From: Arbacia lixula
Lineage: Eukaryota > Echinodermata > Echinoidea > Arbacioida > Arbaciidae
Direction of reading: 5' to 3'
Length of the DNA stretch: 64,000 nt
Assembly (NCBI GenBank): GCA_963669155.1
Contig: OZ022597.1
Span: 17,924,922-17,988,921 of the forward strand
Below, one piece after another: positions 58,697 to 64,000 of this stretch. The notes below the pieces were generated by a model, which was not told where the DNA came from, did not search any database, and saw only the letters and a list, made by a program, of their open reading frames with translations. Every line of letters starts with the position of its first letter. The first letter of the stretch is position 1. Both the position numbers and the translations under genes were made by a program.

Positions 58697-60719
58697 TTTT
58701 TTTTTTACCTTCTTTTTTTAGATCAGTGGTTGTGATGGGAATTGGATTAAATGCTAAAAAACATGATTTTATTCTCAAAATCTCTCCAAACTAAAAAAGG
58801 GTTTAAAACAGCAATAGTTTTCCACATCTCTGCGATTTCTCTCCAGCAGAAATCGTTGTTGAACAAGACACACAAATAGATATGATATCCAGTGTTTTCT
58901 ACGAACGTTATGCAATGTTTACACTCGCAGTTACCCCAAATCATCAAGTGCTGGTACGATTCACGTATCAGAACATGACTGTACATACAGACGATGCGGG
59001 AGGGCGGTATTCTAGAAATATGAACCTACTTAGGCCTGAGTTGTTGTGCCGACGTTACAATCGAACTTTGTTCCGAACACACGTTTCTTGCTGCAGCTCT
59101 CTGAACCCTTCTCACAATGTGGATTCTTTATTTGATGTAAGATGTGCGACACAATCACACCAATATGTCTGTAGATAATCAGTATTCTTATATGCAAAAA
59201 GATAATGATTTGTTTTTGTAAAGGTTTCGAATAGATCTGAATTTTGAAAATGTTCTGTTTACACGGTCAAGAGATTTTCTCATTGTAGGTTTAAGATTTC
59301 GCTTACTGGCTCTGTGAGCTTCTTTGGATTTCTGATAAGATGCGACGTACTTTTTGTCGAAGATGAAACTGTTGTTTTAGTACATCTATGCACATACATG
59401 ATGCGTGTTGCTTTGTTGGGCAGGCAGATAACAAACAACATGCCCATGTCATGACCTATTGAAAAAAGTTGGCCAAAATTATGTCTATATTGTAGACGGC
59501 TTTGATGCCGTTTATGACAAACGTAATTTTAAAGAAAGTTCAACTGTATGACATTGCAAATTGAAGGTATGCACTACTTGATAACTTTCAATATTTTTAC
59601 AAACTTAAAAAGAAATGCTATTAGTTTGTCATAATCGTTGAAGTTGACTTGTTTTGTATTAAGTTGAATTGTTTAATTTAAGGCACGAATAGATTCATAA
59701 TATGTGTGTTACAAGCATATAAAGTGTGTAGAGTTCGCATCTCATCTTCCATGTGAGGTAAAAGATGTGAATTATGATCACACAGTAGGCTACATATAGT
59801 GTGGTTAAGGTCTTTTTTTTTCTTATATATGTATACAGTTGGGTTTTTTTCTTCAAAGAAAATGATGAATGGAATGTTTTGCCAATGATAATACATGTAC
59901 CAGAATCATCTTCATGCTGTGATTTTGTTTTGTATCAATCAGATTTGTGTGACTCATATCTCCTAGAGATTACAGTTCATCATGAGATGAATCAATGCAT
60001 GATCTCATAAACAAATCAGTTTTCATAGTCTATTCAGGCTCGTGAGTGCCTGTAGCCAGTAGTCATGATAGTTAATGCCGATATTTGTTTGGTCAGACAA
60101 ATACAATTGCAATAGACGCATCTGGCGGTATAACAATGCAGTTTCGTTATAGTTTCACACTGTCGCATTTTTAGTTGTTTCGTATTGTGAAAAAAAAACT
60201 AGATCTATTTCGGTTGATACCGGATTGAATTTCATGAAAAAGTATAATTTCCCCATTTTGTGATTGTTTCTGTAAATGCAGTAACCATTGCTCTGCAGGG
60301 CCTGTGTCATTATCACATGGCAAGTTTACTTTGTCCTTGATAAAATGTGACTACAAGAAATAATGGGTTACGATGGTAAAAAATCGATTGTATATGAAAT
60401 GACTGAATAATTTACCAAGTAGTTTTTTTTTTATTTCCTAGAGAGTCTCTGTTGACTTGCTAATGAGATTCTACTGTATATCACTAGCATGTTTCAAATA
60501 AACAAAAAGAGAAAAGAGGGTGAACATTGAATAGGAAAATATGCAAAAGAGGCAGATACCATTTTTTAAAAGTTATCTTGATCTTTATATTGTTTGTAAA
60601 TAGCGGAATCTATCATTATTCTGTCAACATAATCGTGTTAAACGAATAAGCATCAAAAGCGGTGGGGGTGATAAGAAAGAATTGACTGCGTCATAAGAAT
60701 ATTTATCATAAAATTTTAG
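58697..60719. other. 3' flank of TRIM-like copy B, non-coding
   Basis: Homologous to 47299-49265. No conserved reading frame. The retroelement-like block on the minus strand (GAAGAAGCTCACAGAGCC-type) recurs at about 59290-59335. Confidence 0.6.
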
Positions 60720-61113
60720 TAAAGCATATGATTAAGTTCAATCACAATAAAATGTTATTATTACAGTGCCATATCAAGGCAGAGTGTGGATATAATTATT
60801 ATTAAAGCAAAATGTAGTAATGTTCTTATGTCATAACGTATTGTTAGTATAAATAAGTTCTATCAAAGTATGTCTATGAAATTAAGGAAAGCACATGGTT
60901 GATACCATTTCATCTTATGTGTATTGTTGATACGATCAAGTAATATAAAGCGTTATTGTCATGATTGTGTGATATCAAAGCATATTGTTGAGGGTCCGGT
61001 GTTATATATAGGCGCCTTGTTGATACATGAACATTGTTATATCAAAGCAAAGTATTGCTATTATGGTATCATATCAAAGCATATTATTGGTTTTATGGTG
61101 TTATATCAGAGCA
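60720..61113. repeat. degenerate AT-rich tandem repeat in unit B
   Basis: Same ATATCAAAGCATATTGTTG-type repeats as 49266-49670, with small insertions relative to unit A. Confidence 0.65.
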
Positions 61114-62699
61114 TTAATACAACTTCCAGCAGCGACCCTTACTGCCATTCGGTAAATGAGTCTAGTTTAGTAGACTAGCATACGGATATATTGTACGGTG
61201 GTGTTCCACACCCCAAAAGGGCAAACTACCATGTAGTCTGATCTTACCAAACACAATCATGTTTCAGGTGCCTAAAGTATCCATGTGTCTGGAGACTGTG
61301 TACATGCTCTCTATACTTTCCCAAACTGGAAGGATGTTTTTTTGTTATTACCTTGGTGCCCTGCGATGGCTTCTATACACTATTGTGAGTGTTCTCTGCA
61401 TATCTATATTGAGTAGCCACAATCCCCACCTGACTTTGTATGCTACTGCGATACTTATGAATATACAACCACGAATTTTCTCCAAGTATCTGAGGATTAT
61501 ATTCGTCTCACTTCCTCTCAAGAACACTTATTGCAATGATCATGAAATGTATAGTCGATACAAAGACGGTGAGAAGTTATTGTAGACATTCACAATGTTA
61601 AACAAGAAGAAAGCTCCTCGGTGCATATCTTTGTAAACTAAGAAAAGTGAATAGTGCACGTAATGATATGTAAATAAAGTAATTACAGTGTACATAGTGT
61701 TTATTTACCTTACCTGTTTCTATGGTGAGAGTTTCCAAATGCTTTCAAGGATGAAGTACTAGTATACTGCTCAGTACTTGTTCTCGTAATGTAAGGTTAA
61801 TGATGAGACCTGTATACAATATATACTGTCATTAATTTGATTAACATTACTTTTCTTTTCTTTTTTTTTTATCTTTCCCGTTCTTCGTGTACTTATGTGG
61901 GTATCTGCAAATAACATTTCAGTTGAATTTGAGTTGGACATGGTCTATCACTGAATTATCTTTTTAAATTGAAAGATATATAGAGGTTCTAACACGTGTA
62001 TACGTATACTCTTGTAATGATATCATTCTGTCAGTCCATGAGTTGTGTATATTTAATGTACTACTCAGACACTACATGGACGGCGCATGGAGTATGTAAA
62101 GGGTCAACATTATTCAGGCAACATCAGCGTACAGTGTATGTAAACCACGTTTGAAATATTTTGATGCGATTGTTTTGTTTATGATACAACCATTGGAAAT
62201 AAGTCGAAAGCAAAATTATTGGGGATGGAGCCACAGAGGCTAAGACAAAAAGAATGTATTGAATGTATAATGGTTGTTCCTGTAGTGATTGGGGTAGCGA
62301 TTTGGAAGCAGATAAAGTAAGGTACATAAATGGAACTTAATCCCTATGATAAATTATGACAGTATATCATGTGTATTGCGATGTAGAACCTGTACATATT
62401 ACTATAATCAAGTACATCCATCACGTGGGATTAATACGTTGTAGTGGTAAATCTTGTTTGTGTATTACAAACGCCTATTTTCACTCGCTCATTTATTAAA
62501 CACTGCTAAGAACGCTTTGTAAGTGGAGATGAAAATGAGTTCTGGATTCCTGTATCGTTTTCTTTTACAGGTGTAGACACAGGAAGATTTTAATACGTGT
62601 TTTTGTTATAAGACATATACGACCAGGAGTAAGACAGAGAGGAAAGGTGTTGGTGGAGAGATGAAGAGCAAGAGACAGATAACAGATACAAGAGAAGGA
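61114..62699. other. gene-free part of unit B
   Basis: Homologous to 49671-51240. Short open frames are not conserved between units as proteins. Confidence 0.55.
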
Positions 62700-62704
62700 G
62701 AGAG

Positions 62705-62710
62705 GAGACT

Positions 62711-62773
<63 letters not shown>

Positions 62774-62837
62774 GGGGGGGGGGGGGGTAACAAGAAATAG
62801 GAAAATAAAGAAGAGAAAATAGAGGGGGAAACAGTGA

Positions 62838-62893
<56 letters not shown>

Positions 62894-62966
62894 AAGAGGG
62901 GCAAGGGGGTAACAAGAAAAAGGAAAATAAAGAAGAGAAAAGAGAGGGGAAACAGTGAATATGTGT

Positions 62967-63022
<56 letters not shown>

Positions 63023-63098
63023 GGGGGGGGTAACAAGAAATAGGAAAATAAAGAAGAGAAAAGAGAGGGGAAACAGTGAATATGTGTGTGTGTGTGTA

Positions 63099-63136
<38 letters not shown>

Positions 63137-63270
63137 TTAGAGAGAGAGAGAGAGGGGGGTAGAGAGTGAGAGAGAAAGAGGGAGGGAGGAGAGGAGAGAG
63201 AGAGAGAGGGGTAGAGAGTGAGAGAGAAAGAGGGAGGGAGGAGGAGGAGGAGAGAGAGAGAGAGAGTAAT
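62705..63270. repeat. GA/TG minisatellite with three copies of a 121-bp unit
   Basis: GGTAACAAGAAATAGGAAAA-type blocks start at about 62787, 62909 and 63030. Each is followed by AATAAAGAAGAGAAAA, AAACAGTGAATATG, then (TG)n and (GA)n. A second GA-rich unit (GGTAGAGAGTGAGAGAGAAA) is doubled at about 63157 and 63209. Unit A has only one copy of the first block. Confidence 0.9.
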
Positions 63271-63599
63271 GGTGGGAAAGAGAGAGCGAGAGAAGAAAAG
63301 AGGAAAATGGAGGGAGATAGAAAGATAGAAGGAATCAGAGATTAACAAGACATAAGTAAATGGAGAGAGCTAAAAGTAACATTTAAGAACATTATACATG
63401 TTATCCAAACATGAAACCAATACAAACAAATATCCATACATAGGCTCTTGCTGCCCCCCCCCCACACACACACACATACACATACATACCTCTTCTTTCG
63501 CTCCGTCACTCCCTTTTTCTCCACTCCTTACAAAATCAGTTCACATTAACGACAGGAACTTAATTGAAGTCGTTCTACCTTTCCGCATAATAAGTTAAC

Positions 63600-63936
63600 T
63601 CTTACATGAAGCCCGCAAATTCGTTCACGATATGTCTGTTTGCATGTAAACCTTAGTGGGTTTGTTTGTGTGCTATTGGGTGGATGTAGCAGGTCGCAAT
63701 TTTTTTTTATACAAAAATATTGGACTTGAATTGGTTACTGTTTGGCCATAATGAATGGAATGATTTAAAGAGGGCGCTATTGCATTTAGGTCGGTGTGGA
63801 TGGTTGAGTTGATCAGCACTCGGCCAGAGTCAATAACTGAAAGGTAGAGAGAGATTTATATGCAAGCATGAATAGGTAGATTTGGCCTTTACCACGCGGC
63901 TCTACCGAACCACTGCAATTTGGCGCTGCGATCACG
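63600..63936 (+). mobile_element. LTR-like segment of unit B (degraded copy)
   Basis: Matches 51786-52078: AAAGAGGGCGCTATTGCA, a leader ending CCGAACCACTGCA, then ATT and TGGCGCTGCGATCACG at 63921. The putative primer-binding site has diverged more than the rest. Confidence 0.3.
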
Positions 63937-64000
63937 GTTTCGAACTCCTATCGTGAAATCTGGAGGTGAATTTAATTTATTGACAGCGAACTGTGGTGAG

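Larger units (their letters stand above)
53519..64000. repeat. tandem segmental duplication, unit B (runs off the window)
   Basis: Head-to-tail copy of unit A. Non-coding 3' flanks differ by a few percent with small indels. It has one promoter module instead of two, a shorter left part and a longer GA/TG minisatellite. The right end is cut by the window, so whether the GPCR fragment recurs cannot be seen. Confidence 0.9.

Overview
The window is animal nuclear DNA, probably from a marine deuterostome and most likely an echinoderm such as a sea urchin. This is inferred from three things. There are two intronless-coding RING/B-box/coiled-coil/beta-propeller (TRIM-like) genes of the kind that is expanded in sea urchins and amphioxus. 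There is a lineage-type rhodopsin GPCR fragment. The sequence is AT-rich, crowded with microsatellites and hairpin MITEs, and has splice signals but no bacterial gene organisation. No tRNA, rRNA or CRISPR array was seen. A 200-base assembly gap lies at 38006-38205.

Positions 1 to about 37.4 kb are gene-poor. They hold long simple repeats (CT, CA, GATA, GTA, GAT), TTAA-flanked inverted-repeat elements, palindromic MITEs, a dispersed inverted-repeat family, and an element at 12.1-13.0 kb with a broken recombinase-like ORF. Scattered exon candidates exist. The best are on the minus strand: a first coding exon at 37721-37458 with a start codon and GTGAGT donor, a short acidic exon at 21189-21106 with good splice sites, and a possible last exon near 18.6-18.8 kb. 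They may belong to one gene reading right to left, but this is not proven.

Positions 39.58 kb to the right edge hold a head-to-tail duplication with a left-edge period of about 13.9 kb. Each unit has a pyrimidine-rich left edge, a TATA-like promoter with a non-coding first exon, an intron, a single coding exon for a TRIM-like protein (620 and 622 residues), a candidate poly(A) signal, a shared AT-rich 3' tract, GA/TG minisatellites and an LTR-like segment. Unit A carries an extra roughly 2.3 kb, so its gene has two candidate promoter/first-exon modules. A truncated GPCR ORF lies between unit A's last matched base and the start of unit B.

The most interesting signal is the pattern of change between the two TRIM-like paralogues. 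RING differences are mostly silent. The beta-propeller has 38 amino-acid replacements against 4 silent codon changes, with most replacements in predicted loops of one face. Between them is a 322-base tract with no differences. This looks like a young, locally recombining, possibly pathogen-driven E3 ligase array in which the propeller is the variable recognition module.
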